Assembly: GCA_028715315.1 (NCBI GenBank)
Contig: JAQUSA010000012.1
Location: 1 to 14,796 of the forward strand
DNA length: 14,796 bases
DNA from: Candidatus Omnitrophota bacterium
GTDB lineage: Bacteria > Omnitrophota > Gorgyraeia > Pluralincolimonadales > Pluralincolimonadaceae
Direction of reading: 5' to 3'
The position numbers and the translations under genes were made by a program. Positions 7,601 through 14,796 of the stretch are shown piece by piece. Below the pieces are notes generated by a model, which saw nothing but the letters and a program-made list of their open reading frames with translations, was not told the origin of the DNA and did no database searches. Each line of letters begins with the position of its first letter. The stretch's first letter is position 1.

Positions 7601-10600
7601 TATCCGAGGGCATATTCAAGGGATATACGCCCGACAAGAAATATTTCGTTTCGGAAGTCCATATATTCGCAAGGGACGAGAACGGCAGGGTCGTGTTCGA
7701 GGACGGCAAGGCCAGGTATACGAAGAAACTTGAATATTACACTCCTGAGGGCGACATATCCGCGCAGATAGTGAAGAATATCGTGACTATAGTGAAATAC
7801 GGGCCCGACCGCGAGGTGGTCAAAGAGGTCTTCCTTGATGCCCCCGGAAAGGTCGTCTCCGGCGGGAACTCGAATCTAGAGGAGCTTACGAAGGGTCTTG
7901 CGTGGGTCCGCAGGTATAAGACGACGAACAACATCAGGAATTTCAAGGAAGCCCTGGCGCAGTCCCTTACGTCACTGCCTGAGGGGGACAGGGAAGGGGC
8001 CGCCGTGCAGATACTGAACAGGCTCGGCGCCGAAAAGGTCGGAAGGGTCAGCGATATGCTGATGCTGGAAGAGAACCTCGTGACCAACAACCTTACCGGG
8101 GATCCCGGCGCGCCCGGAGAAGCCCCGTATTTCGTGTTCTATGAACCGGGAGACAGCCTGGGGCGGCAGAGGATGATCGTCCGCGGCGGCACGATAGAGG
8201 TCCCGGTCGACTGGATAGTCGAGAGCGATATACCGTCAAAGACGCTTACCTTCAACCTGGCCGGGGAACTCGTATCGATAAGCGATGTGGATAATTCGGT
8301 CCGTGCCGATTCGGTCCTGGCCCCGAAGTACATAGAGAAGATGGCCCCTCTCGGAATATATGCCGATACGCTGCTTCCGCAGATGAAGAAGAGGATATTC
8401 AGGATGGTTACGGGAGAGGACGGGCTTCCGCATTTCACTAATACCGTCGCGATAACTACCGTAAGCTACATGATACCCGACGATGTTCTCGGACGGGAGC
8501 TCGTGACCGTCAAGTTCGTTATGCTGGGCGACGAGACGACGCTGCATAAGGGCAGCACGCTGAAGCTGAAACGGAATTTCTTCGGCGGGGAGACGCTGCT
8601 TGAATCCTGGAAGGATGACAGGGACGAGGAGCGCACGCGCGCGATAGCGAAGAAGGAAGATACCGTAATATATGAGTGGTATAAGGAAGGGCTCGGCGCG
8701 GATGAGCTTCGCGCCCACCTGAAGTCCGATTACGGCAGGCTGGTCAAGCGCAAGGCGCTCGATGAGGCGTTAAAGAGCGCGGCCGCGGCCCCGTTCGGCA
8801 CCCTGCCGGGGTACCTTATGATAAAGCCGAACGGGAGCATAGGCGAGATCAAATATTTCTCCGGTACCGTGGAATACCCGCGCGGCGTTTTCAGCCATCC
8901 GGGCGTAAAGATACCTTACGAGGCGGAGGTCATGCCGTTCAAGCTCCCCGACGGCCTTCCGATAAGGGGCGTTAAGTACGGCGTGCTGAATTCGGATTAC
9001 GCGTTCTACGACGTGCATTCGTTGAGCGGCCAGCTCATAGTCCTCGAGCGCCGTTTCATCATACTGCGCCTGATGAACATATTGCCTATACAGGGCGGCA
9101 GGCAGACCGAATTTTATGATCCGCTTGTCCCCTATTCGTACCTGAGGCCGATAAAGATAGAAAGGGAATTCGCGCCAGGCACGCAGCCAGAGGGCACTCC
9201 GCCCGGCAGGCAGATCGTGGCGGTCTTCGTGGGTGATGCGAGCGTCTACCATCGCAACGGATGGCAGACGCAGACGTTCCTCGAGAGAAGGCCGTTCGAC
9301 ATCGAACACTGGATACGCTCAGATTATGAATTTGACGATAACGGCGTCTATAAGTTCAAGAAAGAGCATATAGAGAGCAGCTCTATATACCTGATGAAGT
9401 CGACGAATTGGCGGAAGCCGCTTACCCTGCTGATATTCGCCGCCGGATTGTTCTTACTCGCGGGATATGTCTCAAGGAGACGGCTCAAAGTCGGCAGGAA
9501 GGCCAGGATAGCCTTTGCCGCGGAAGAAGCCAGGAAGCAGGCGATCCCCGCGGGCGCGATCAAGCCCTTCAGCAGGGAGGCCCTTGGCCGGCTGAAGGCC
9601 CCGGAAGAGCTTAAGGCCGCCTGTATCAGGGTATATGAGGGGTCGGAGCCGCCCGCCGCGCTCTATGATATGTCAGCGAAGGTATTCAGGCCATTGCTGG
9701 AGGAGCGGCTGCGCGGATTCGGGGCTGATCCTTCGGACCATACGGCCAGCATTAACGTATTGTTGGACAGGATCGCCTGCAGGATCGGCAGGGAGGACAT
9801 ACGCCTGAGCGATCTCTTCCCGGCCGAGGCGAGGGAATTTGAGGAATGGTCCAGGAAGAACGGCCACGGCATAAGCCTTACCGCCGCCAAACCGGGCATG
9901 GATGAGCTTACGGTCATAGTGTTGTTCAGGCTCATATTTGACGAATCCATGGAGTTCAGGGCGGCCGCCACAGGTTTCAGGAATTACCTGCTGGATAAGT
10001 CGCTTAGCATGCTGGACTCCGGGCAGAAGGACGCGGTGATCAGGGAGATACGCAGCGATACACGGGCATTGCTGGAGGCGCTGAGGCCGGGCTACGACAA
10101 GAAGCTCGGGCTGACAAAGGAATTCATATTCACATATGATGACCTGAACGACCTGTTCGAGGGCAGGCGGCCCGGGTTCATCGCTTCGTTCGCGCAACTG
10201 TCGGGCAGGAGCGGCGAAGAGAAACTTTCCTATCTCGCCTCAAGGGAAGGCAGGGACGCCTCGGCCGACATCAAGTCGCACAAGAATTTTGCATGGCTCA
10301 AGACATTCCACGATAACGCGGGCGCGCCGCAGTTTATCGATAACCTCAGGAGGTTCTGGCAGTTCCTTGTGCCGATGTTCACCGCCGTCATGCTGGGCGG
10401 GATCGCGATAGCGCTGAAACGCGTGCCGTTCTCCGGCCGGTTGGACAACATGGCGGGCACGGTCGGCGCGACGTTCATAGAAGTGACGATCCTCATACTG
10501 GTAGGCGTAGCAATAACGATGGCCCTGATAAAGGGCACTCTCGGAAATTACAGGCCGGCCGCTTTCGCCGCCCCAGAGAGAAAGGACCTCAGGCGGTCGA

Positions 10601-13600
10601 TAAGGGTCTTCTGGATCATGTTCGGGTCAGCCTCGTACCTGTGGGGCCTCTTCAGCATTTTCGTCATAATCTGGACGGTCCGGATAATCACGAAGCTCAC
10701 CTTCGTGAATTTCGGATGGGGGTTCTTTATCAATGCCAGCGCGCTCCTGCTTACGATGACGTTCATACTTTCAAGTTTCTTCTCCCTCTTTTATATAATA
10801 ATCGCATTGATAGGTTTCTATCGCGGCAAGAGGGAAGGCATCGGGCAGGTGATAACATGGGACCAGTTAAAGAGGAAGCTCGAAGCCTCCAGGCTGCGTT
10901 TCGGCGAAGTCATGATGCCTCTGCGCCCGGCAAAGGGAGTTGGCGGCGGTTCCGACGCGCCGTGGAAGGCATACTGGAACTCCATGGTAACGGAACTCTA
11001 TAATTATTATGTCATAAGCGGGAAGGAGAGGGACGCGCTCCTTTATTCGGATAACAATCCCGTGTTGAAACTCGATAGGCCTCCGCGCGCGGAGGAGGCA
11101 TCGGAGAGGATACGCCTCTACGCGAACAGCTGGCTCATGGAGATGCCGAAGGCTGAATCCTGGACAGACCTTCCGTCGTTCACCGCGATGATAACGGCGT
11201 TCAACGAGCCGGTAAGCTTCTCCTTCGATGAGCTTAACGGCTGCGACAGGGGCGCCGAGGTGACCAGGCTTAACCACCTTATCGGGTTCTACAGGCCGCA
11301 ATGGGAAGAGTTCGTCGGGCGGCTCCAGGATGCCGAAATGGGCCAATTCGTGACAAAGGAGCAGCTTAAGCTGCTCTTCGGGCTGAAGAAGCTTCCCGAC
11401 GGGCTGCCTGAGCAGCTGAAGGAAGATATACGCAGATGGGCGAACCTTACGGTGCAGTGCGTCGAGAAGACCGCCGTCGAAGTATACAGGATCCGGGATT
11501 CTTTTGCCGCATACGCGAAGATCTGCTATCCTGAGGCGTCCGATGCGGTTATCGCGGAACTCGTCGCCGATAAGGTACAGATACTCCTGAACTACGAGGG
11601 ATACCACAGCGGCGCAACGCGCGATTCCGACAGGGAAGCCTTGAACAGGCTCATGAAGGAGATGCCCGCGCTGGAAGTCTATTGGGGCGCCGCCGATGCC
11701 GATGTCGGGGGCAGCGACCGCGGGCTGCACAGGTTCAACGTATCCTCGGGAAATATAGAGCTAATCGAGGTCGCGCCTTTTATCGCCCCGATAAAGAAGG
11801 GTAAACCAAGCGGGCTGAACCAGGCATTGCCTTTCGTTAAGGGCGAGACGATCCTCTTCTTCGACGCGAACTGCTCGGTGAGGATCGAGGACGCGGCGAA
11901 ACTGCCCGTAGCGTTGTCGGAATTCAGGAACGACCCCGGGCTGGGTGAGGTCCTTTTCGCCGAGTATATATTCAACAAGAATTATTCATGGATATCGCAG
12001 GCTATAGGCTTCAACGAAGAGACCTTCGTATCCGTGACCCAGCGCACGATGAACATGTTCCAGGCCTGCGGTTTCTACGGTCATAGCGCGATAATAAGGA
12101 CGGACATGGTCAGCGCCGCATGCGGCCTGCCCCAGGATTATATATCGGAAGATATACTGCTGGCCACCGCATTATGGAAGAAGGGCTTCAGGACCACCCA
12201 TAAGGAGTACATAACGTTCGGAAAGGGGAGGGAGACCTCGTACTTCACGAGCCTCGTCCCGTTGACGAAATGGGCGATGGGCTCCTCGGACGCCGCGATA
12301 GGCAGGGCCATACGCGGTATCCTCGACTCCGAAAACATACATGTCGCCCAGAAGTTCATGCTGATGTTCGGGTTCTCCTTCTTCTACCAGACCCCGTTGA
12401 TGTTCATAATAAATTTCCTTTACCTGTGGCTGATGATCTGCTGGGGAATAAACGGCTTCATGGCGGTGCCGTATCCGATCGTCTTCGGCATACTGGGCCT
12501 GTTGTTCAACCAGGCGATAACCGCCACCGGCATCGCGTACCTGGTCGAGCATTTCGGTTTCAGGAAGTCCTTCCCGGCATATATGAGGCTCGTCGCGAAG
12601 AACCACTTCTTCTACGCGTCCGTCATACCGGCGTATGCGTTCGGTTTCCTCGCGGGCCTTAAAGGAAAAGCGGTCTTCATAATAAGCGCTAAGGGATGGA
12701 ACCTCGGCCACCTGCCGCTTAAGGTGATATGGGGGGAGAAGAGGGATATACTCAAGGCGACCCTGTTCAGCACGATAATCGGCCTCCCGCTCGCGTATGT
12801 CCTGGTGTCGTCAGAGATAGTGCCGCTATGGATCAGCCCGTTCATACCGTTCCTGCCTTTCGCCGTCGTCGCCTTGATGTATGCGATGGGCGTAAGATGG
12901 AAGGAACTGGGGCGCCCGTACCTGAAGAACTGGCGCGATGAGATAGTCCCGGACGGCGATATCGGAAAGATGTCGGTGATAAAACTGCAGATGATCTACG
13001 CTATGGTGCTTCTCGTCTTTACCGGCGTCGGATTCGTGATGTGGGGCCTTATATTCTCGTCCCTTGCGGTGAAAGCGCTCTTCATATTCTCCGTGCTGTA
13101 CATAAGCACGACGCTGTCGTTCATAATAATGCCGCTTTTCGCCCATTCGCAGCCCATTGCGCTGTTCAAGGAGATAACATTATCGAGGTTCTGGAATTAC
13201 GCGGTGATACCTATGCTGGCCGCAAGCGTCATGCTCGGCGTAGTCTCGATCGTCTCGGGCCCCGCAACGGCATCGCCCGAATCCCTGGTCTATACGTTAT
13301 TGGGCATCCTTATGCTGGTAGGGTGGGCGCTCCTGAAATGGAAGCTCAGCGGATACGCGAGGCTGGACAGGTGGTTTAAGCAGAACCTGCCGGCATATAA
13401 TACGGTGTCGCCGGCCCAGAAGGCAGACTTCCTGGATGACGTATACTTCGCGCACCAGGAGCTCATACAGGGCGACAGGCTGGCGGAGCTCAAGTACAGC
13501 AGGACGCTAGCGAAAGCGAGGGTTGCCTACATATTCACTTTGATCGTTACGCTGCTGCTCTATTTCGTCTCGGAATTTTACCCGAGGTTCTACAGCAACT

Positions 13601-13884
13601 GGGTTTGGGTTGTCTTAGCGATCGAGTCCGTCTACATGCTGATTTTGAATGTCGAACATACGAGTGACGACAGGATATACCTGGGCAAGCTGTACAGGGA
13701 GGTAATGATACATGACTTCAACAGGCTTAACGAGAACGTCAGGGCCATGGAAGATATCTGGAATAAGCTGGACAGGGGATACAAGAACAAGCTTATAAGG
13801 GTTTACGAGGACGAGTTCAGGGCCAAGAAGGCCATGATCAATTACATGTCAAGGTGTATAAAGGCGTGGGCGTCAGCACGCTGA
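4609..13884 (+). CDS. Giant membrane glucan-synthase-like protein: periplasmic toroid and scaffold fused to a GT48-like (Fks1/callose synthase) domain
   Basis: A 3091-residue protein. Order: membrane anchor (about 12-26); (alpha/alpha)-toroid domain (about 65-450; YWGISFIREY, STEENLDCY and SSTWASFPLAGFNPF resemble DUF3131/glycosidase-like toroids); periplasmic beta-rich and helical region (about 480-1600); membrane segment (1605-1625); cytosolic region (1626-1915); four membrane segments (1919-2070); cytosolic catalytic domain (about 2105-2570); about ten C-terminal membrane segments (2585-3015). Ordered GT48-like motifs: YDDLNDLF 1843, YWN 2122 with KERDAL 2139, EEASERI 2162, FTAMITAFNE 2191, RRWANL 2275, KPSGLNQA 2399, KGETILFFDAN 2411, AEYIF 2451, EETFVSVTQR 2470, FYGH 2489, ISEDI 2512, THKEYITFGKGRE 2530. 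In Fks1 and callose synthase these fall in the same order with the same membrane bundles on either side. Predicted role: polymerise a glucan from a nucleotide sugar (UDP-glucose in GT48) and extrude it across the inner membrane. Product and activity are unproven. The start is set by the ATGA overlap with the TolC-type gene; ATG at 4621 is an alternative. Confidence 0.85.
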   Translation: MSGIMFKSGKKIAIILIAVAAMLIMARSCHRRPAGIRDPDGKQALHAASGTAHVANPLDHSKQQNSPLNAGELVSFILEWTNPETGLVPTMISKSGAKNQFADMSFAYAQAVAHQNLVMAGLIDRSSQAAEILRTRGETRDIPNGFNVRTGLSEDPLITAGPNAYWGISFIREYQLTGDEKWLTAAKRRADFLIGLQADDGGVRKSPFQGNAEYSAKSTEENLDCYALFSVLSRITKETKYKAAASGILKWLAGSGVYDREAGYFTAGISDDKVNTLYATDANALAIIILGPELLDSEGEFRFGGAGTAGKVLQGLERAKVKVDYVHPSGAVVKGLEGFDFTDKFGRPGRKPVLSPEFTSQAVLAYLVMAKSAKENGDAEYSAKLVGEAGHYLNNLGRMAARTGRSASLPYGSEKRIRRYPFDNWLTPQAESDISSTWASFPLAGFNPFALEGFELRDALKDDAKWMLEPGEAIKPAKAIVIPEPQKIISEAELIAQQEAAREESLRKPIVYYKVLYDQVLKDATIARKRVIAVLMTSYNCWFNGVLDTQSRDYDVIGVDGNYRIIYRKLQDLPDETRKAVQSEYSYMDDSTGIKWRMAPKYNLDLDGQYKPYYAFEIDGDYNIVNQFSSENDVPEANRADLKNPKAQFQSSLGLPEGHLIARYLTALEVDGEMNISSYYDAIEDVPGLVSKVPISEDEYRRYLKAKDWEKQDMVSAGIVPDEKGMLAAQERGIYYARVLGLDETKRLRVGGVSVASGREVVMGTKFSLTNWRVGEAAKTNAVKYEIGLIKGMVIKPRKQFTRSDPSTTQPLWIYLGEDVLASETKEFTRRLLDLLKRIKTEKDAQTRLELIEQYDRLAGELAWYDDDGLIHVIYYGVKAAENRLGSFAEAKARAESSLKTYESVLGRDQLGRDLRDSYGRVWLKVVNQATGRILYVEVYDMSGNLETIYSENIKIDPLTKAVTSDVRTDLEYDKETLQVVGSHTYRTDENGDWLSDISEGIFKGYTPDKKYFVSEVHIFARDENGRVVFEDGKARYTKKLEYYTPEGDISAQIVKNIVTIVKYGPDREVVKEVFLDAPGKVVSGGNSNLEELTKGLAWVRRYKTTNNIRNFKEALAQSLTSLPEGDREGAAVQILNRLGAEKVGRVSDMLMLEENLVTNNLTGDPGAPGEAPYFVFYEPGDSLGRQRMIVRGGTIEVPVDWIVESDIPSKTLTFNLAGELVSISDVDNSVRADSVLAPKYIEKMAPLGIYADTLLPQMKKRIFRMVTGEDGLPHFTNTVAITTVSYMIPDDVLGRELVTVKFVMLGDETTLHKGSTLKLKRNFFGGETLLESWKDDRDEERTRAIAKKEDTVIYEWYKEGLGADELRAHLKSDYGRLVKRKALDEALKSAAAAPFGTLPGYLMIKPNGSIGEIKYFSGTVEYPRGVFSHPGVKIPYEAEVMPFKLPDGLPIRGVKYGVLNSDYAFYDVHSLSGQLIVLERRFIILRLMNILPIQGGRQTEFYDPLVPYSYLRPIKIEREFAPGTQPEGTPPGRQIVAVFVGDASVYHRNGWQTQTFLERRPFDIEHWIRSDYEFDDNGVYKFKKEHIESSSIYLMKSTNWRKPLTLLIFAAGLFLLAGYVSRRRLKVGRKARIAFAAEEARKQAIPAGAIKPFSREALGRLKAPEELKAACIRVYEGSEPPAALYDMSAKVFRPLLEERLRGFGADPSDHTASINVLLDRIACRIGREDIRLSDLFPAEAREFEEWSRKNGHGISLTAAKPGMDELTVIVLFRLIFDESMEFRAAATGFRNYLLDKSLSMLDSGQKDAVIREIRSDTRALLEALRPGYDKKLGLTKEFIFTYDDLNDLFEGRRPGFIASFAQLSGRSGEEKLSYLASREGRDASADIKSHKNFAWLKTFHDNAGAPQFIDNLRRFWQFLVPMFTAVMLGGIAIALKRVPFSGRLDNMAGTVGATFIEVTILILVGVAITMALIKGTLGNYRPAAFAAPERKDLRRSIRVFWIMFGSASYLWGLFSIFVIIWTVRIITKLTFVNFGWGFFINASALLLTMTFILSSFFSLFYIIIALIGFYRGKREGIGQVITWDQLKRKLEASRLRFGEVMMPLRPAKGVGGGSDAPWKAYWNSMVTELYNYYVISGKERDALLYSDNNPVLKLDRPPRAEEASERIRLYANSWLMEMPKAESWTDLPSFTAMITAFNEPVSFSFDELNGCDRGAEVTRLNHLIGFYRPQWEEFVGRLQDAEMGQFVTKEQLKLLFGLKKLPDGLPEQLKEDIRRWANLTVQCVEKTAVEVYRIRDSFAAYAKICYPEASDAVIAELVADKVQILLNYEGYHSGATRDSDREALNRLMKEMPALEVYWGAADADVGGSDRGLHRFNVSSGNIELIEVAPFIAPIKKGKPSGLNQALPFVKGETILFFDANCSVRIEDAAKLPVALSEFRNDPGLGEVLFAEYIFNKNYSWISQAIGFNEETFVSVTQRTMNMFQACGFYGHSAIIRTDMVSAACGLPQDYISEDILLATALWKKGFRTTHKEYITFGKGRETSYFTSLVPLTKWAMGSSDAAIGRAIRGILDSENIHVAQKFMLMFGFSFFYQTPLMFIINFLYLWLMICWGINGFMAVPYPIVFGILGLLFNQAITATGIAYLVEHFGFRKSFPAYMRLVAKNHFFYASVIPAYAFGFLAGLKGKAVFIISAKGWNLGHLPLKVIWGEKRDILKATLFSTIIGLPLAYVLVSSEIVPLWISPFIPFLPFAVVALMYAMGVRWKELGRPYLKNWRDEIVPDGDIGKMSVIKLQMIYAMVLLVFTGVGFVMWGLIFSSLAVKALFIFSVLYISTTLSFIIMPLFAHSQPIALFKEITLSRFWNYAVIPMLAASVMLGVVSIVSGPATASPESLVYTLLGILMLVGWALLKWKLSGYARLDRWFKQNLPAYNTVSPAQKADFLDDVYFAHQELIQGDRLAELKYSRTLAKARVAYIFTLIVTLLLYFVSEFYPRFYSNWVWVVLAIESVYMLILNVEHTSDDRIYLGKLYREVMIHDFNRLNENVRAMEDIWNKLDRGYKNKLIRVYEDEFRAKKAMINYMSRCIKAWASAR

Positions 13885-13886
13885 CG
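13871..13886. terminator. Possible hairpin between convergent genes
   Basis: CGTCAG, a four-base loop CACG, then CTGACG form a perfect 6-bp stem that spans the stop codon of the giant synthase gene and lies just beyond the stop of the convergent gene. There is no T-tract immediately after it on either strand, so it is at best a weak or factor-assisted terminator, or a chance palindrome. Confidence 0.25.
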
Positions 13887-13891
13887 GAGGG

Positions 13892-14796
13892 CTACTTCGT
13901 ATTATAACTTTCCTTAAGCACTTCGTGGTAGTAGAGCCAATCGTCGCTTACCTTCTTCATCGCGCTGTATAAGTTCCTGTAATCGTCGTAGATATCGCAT
14001 TCGAACTCGATATTACGCCTGCCGCTAAGGAAGTGGGCGAAGAGCTTGTAGTTCATCTCCTTGCGCAGGAAGTTCTTCTTCTTAAGGGCGTAGAAGAGCG
14101 AGCCGTTCCCCTCGAAGCAATTCATGATCCTTACCCATTCGCACGCTATGAATATGCAGTTCTTGTAGCTGCCGAACAGGTCGACCGTGTCGCAATCTAT
14201 GAATACGCACGACTCGAGCTTGCTAGAGGGTTTTATCTTCTTGCTCCTGACGAAATAGTTCCCGTGTTCGTCCGGTTTCGCTATCTGGGCGGTCAATTTA
14301 CGCAGCAGTTCCAGGTACGTCATTATGTTCGAGGCCCAGTCTATCCAGTATCCCTTTGCGATCGCGCCGCCCACGCTGACCTCGTACTGCTGCAGGCATT
14401 CCCTCATGGCCAGCTGGATCTTTGACAACGATTTCTTCTCCAGCACGAGGGATTCGCATATGAGCTTGTTGAAGCTCCATTCGGTCGCGTTCAGGTGCTT
14501 TATGAAGTCCTTGTTCTTCTCCTTAGAGCAGAACAGGTCGAGCGCGTTCTGGAGCTTGTCCAGGTTCTCTTTAGTCGTGAAGAGCTGGAACGTATTGGCG
14601 AGGGTCATGTCCTTTGAGTATTTCGGTATCAATTTTTCGTCAAAGGTCTTCTCGTAAAAAGAGGATATCTCGTTGTCCGGACCCAGCTTTGCCGTTCCGA
14701 GGCAGCCGAGGGCCCTGTTTATCTGGATGGGGGTCAGAAGCATGGAGGCCGTGTTCCTGTTAAGCGTCTTAAGCAGGCCGGCGATATCAACCTCGG
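13892..14796 (-). CDS. Unrecognised protein with a short Cys-rich beta-helix-like stretch; 5' end outside window
   Basis: The frame runs on the - strand to a TAG at 13892-13894. It stays open through the window edge: upstream of the ATG at 14743, codons to 14796 read EVDIAGLLKTLNRNTAS without a stop, in the same style. The true start is therefore probably beyond the window, and 14743 is only a possible internal start. I do not recognise the family. Counting from the 14743 Met, residues 1-150 look largely helical and charged. Residues 178-211 hold two similar turns 17 residues apart (CVFIDCDTVDLF and CIFIACEWVRIM), with paired Cys in each, suggesting a short parallel beta-helix-like element. 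The C-terminal 60 residues are Tyr-, Lys- and Asp-rich. No signal peptide or membrane segment is visible in the part present. It converges on the synthase gene with only 7 bp between the stops, so it is not part of that operon. Confidence 0.7.
   Translation of the reverse strand, partial: EVDIAGLLKTLNRNTASMLLTPIQINRALGCLGTAKLGPDNEISSFYEKTFDEKLIPKYSKDMTLANTFQLFTTKENLDKLQNALDLFCSKEKNKDFIKHLNATEWSFNKLICESLVLEKKSLSKIQLAMRECLQQYEVSVGGAIAKGYWIDWASNIMTYLELLRKLTAQIAKPDEHGNYFVRSKKIKPSSKLESCVFIDCDTVDLFGSYKNCIFIACEWVRIMNCFEGNGSLFYALKKKNFLRKEMNYKLFAHFLSGRRNIEFECDIYDDYRNLYSAMKKVSDDWLYYHEVLKESYNTK

Noticed and set aside
10867..11730. A 287-codon open frame on the - strand inside the synthase gene, and many similar antisense frames (for example 4984-5589, 8770-9309, 9673-10197, 12172-12711).
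   Set aside because: They lie opposite a + strand frame that gives a coherent membrane synthase with ordered conserved motifs. Their translations are rich in Arg, Pro and His with no domain pattern, as expected for shadow frames in a moderate-GC gene.
10921..12318. Assignment of the glycosyltransferase domain to GT2 (cellulose or curdlan synthase-like).
   Set aside because: The expected bacterial GT2 signatures (two-step D,D,D and Q-x-x-R-W) are not present in their usual form, while a dozen ordered segments fit GT48. GT48 and GT2 are both GT-A-like, so superficial similarity is expected.
14033..14425. A 130-codon + strand frame, with another at 14325-14657.
   Set aside because: Both are antisense to the - strand gene ending at 13892, have no ribosome binding site I can support, and show no recognisable pattern.

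Overview
The window reads as a chromosomal segment of a diderm (Gram-negative-type) bacterium. It has an outer-membrane efflux-type protein, periplasmic domains and an inner-membrane synthase. Codon use leans heavily on ATA for Ile and AGG for Arg at moderate GC, and the genes are very large. This reminds me of Candidatus Omnitrophota and similar uncultured lineages; the taxonomic guess is inference only.

Layout. (1) Positions 2-442: the 3' end of a gene whose product carries four perfect-length 30-residue tandem repeats, similar in their core to MORN-variant (YwqK-like) repeats, each with one conserved Cys. (2) Positions 443-539: a spacer with a near-consensus sigma70-type promoter (TTGACG, 17 bp, TATAAT). 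(3) Positions 540-13884: an apparent three-gene operon on the + strand: a 64-residue helix-turn-helix protein of the excisionase/MerR-like type, a 1283-residue TolC-type protein, and a 3091-residue membrane synthase that overlaps the TolC gene by ATGA. (4) Positions 13892-14796: a convergent gene on the - strand, unrecognised, whose 5' end lies outside the window.

The centre of interest is the two-gene pair. The TolC-type protein is about three times the normal length and contains three successive TolC protomer-like units (starting near residues 49, 447 and 855) with six predicted beta-hairpins at about 200-residue spacing. That is the content of a whole 12-strand TolC trimer in one chain. 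The 3091-residue protein has a short N-terminal anchor, an (alpha/alpha)-toroid glycosidase-like domain, about 1,100 further periplasmic residues, and then a C-terminal half whose ordered motifs match eukaryotic beta-1,3-glucan synthase (GT48: yeast Fks1, plant callose synthase) rather than bacterial GT2 cellulose or curdlan synthases.

Working model (inference): a compact, envelope-spanning polysaccharide (perhaps beta-glucan) synthesis and export machine. Synthase, periplasmic scaffold and hydrolase-like domain are fused into one protein, the outer-membrane channel is a single-chain pseudo-trimer, and a small DNA-binding protein encoded first may control the operon. All family comparisons were made from memory of the families' conserved motifs; no search was run.
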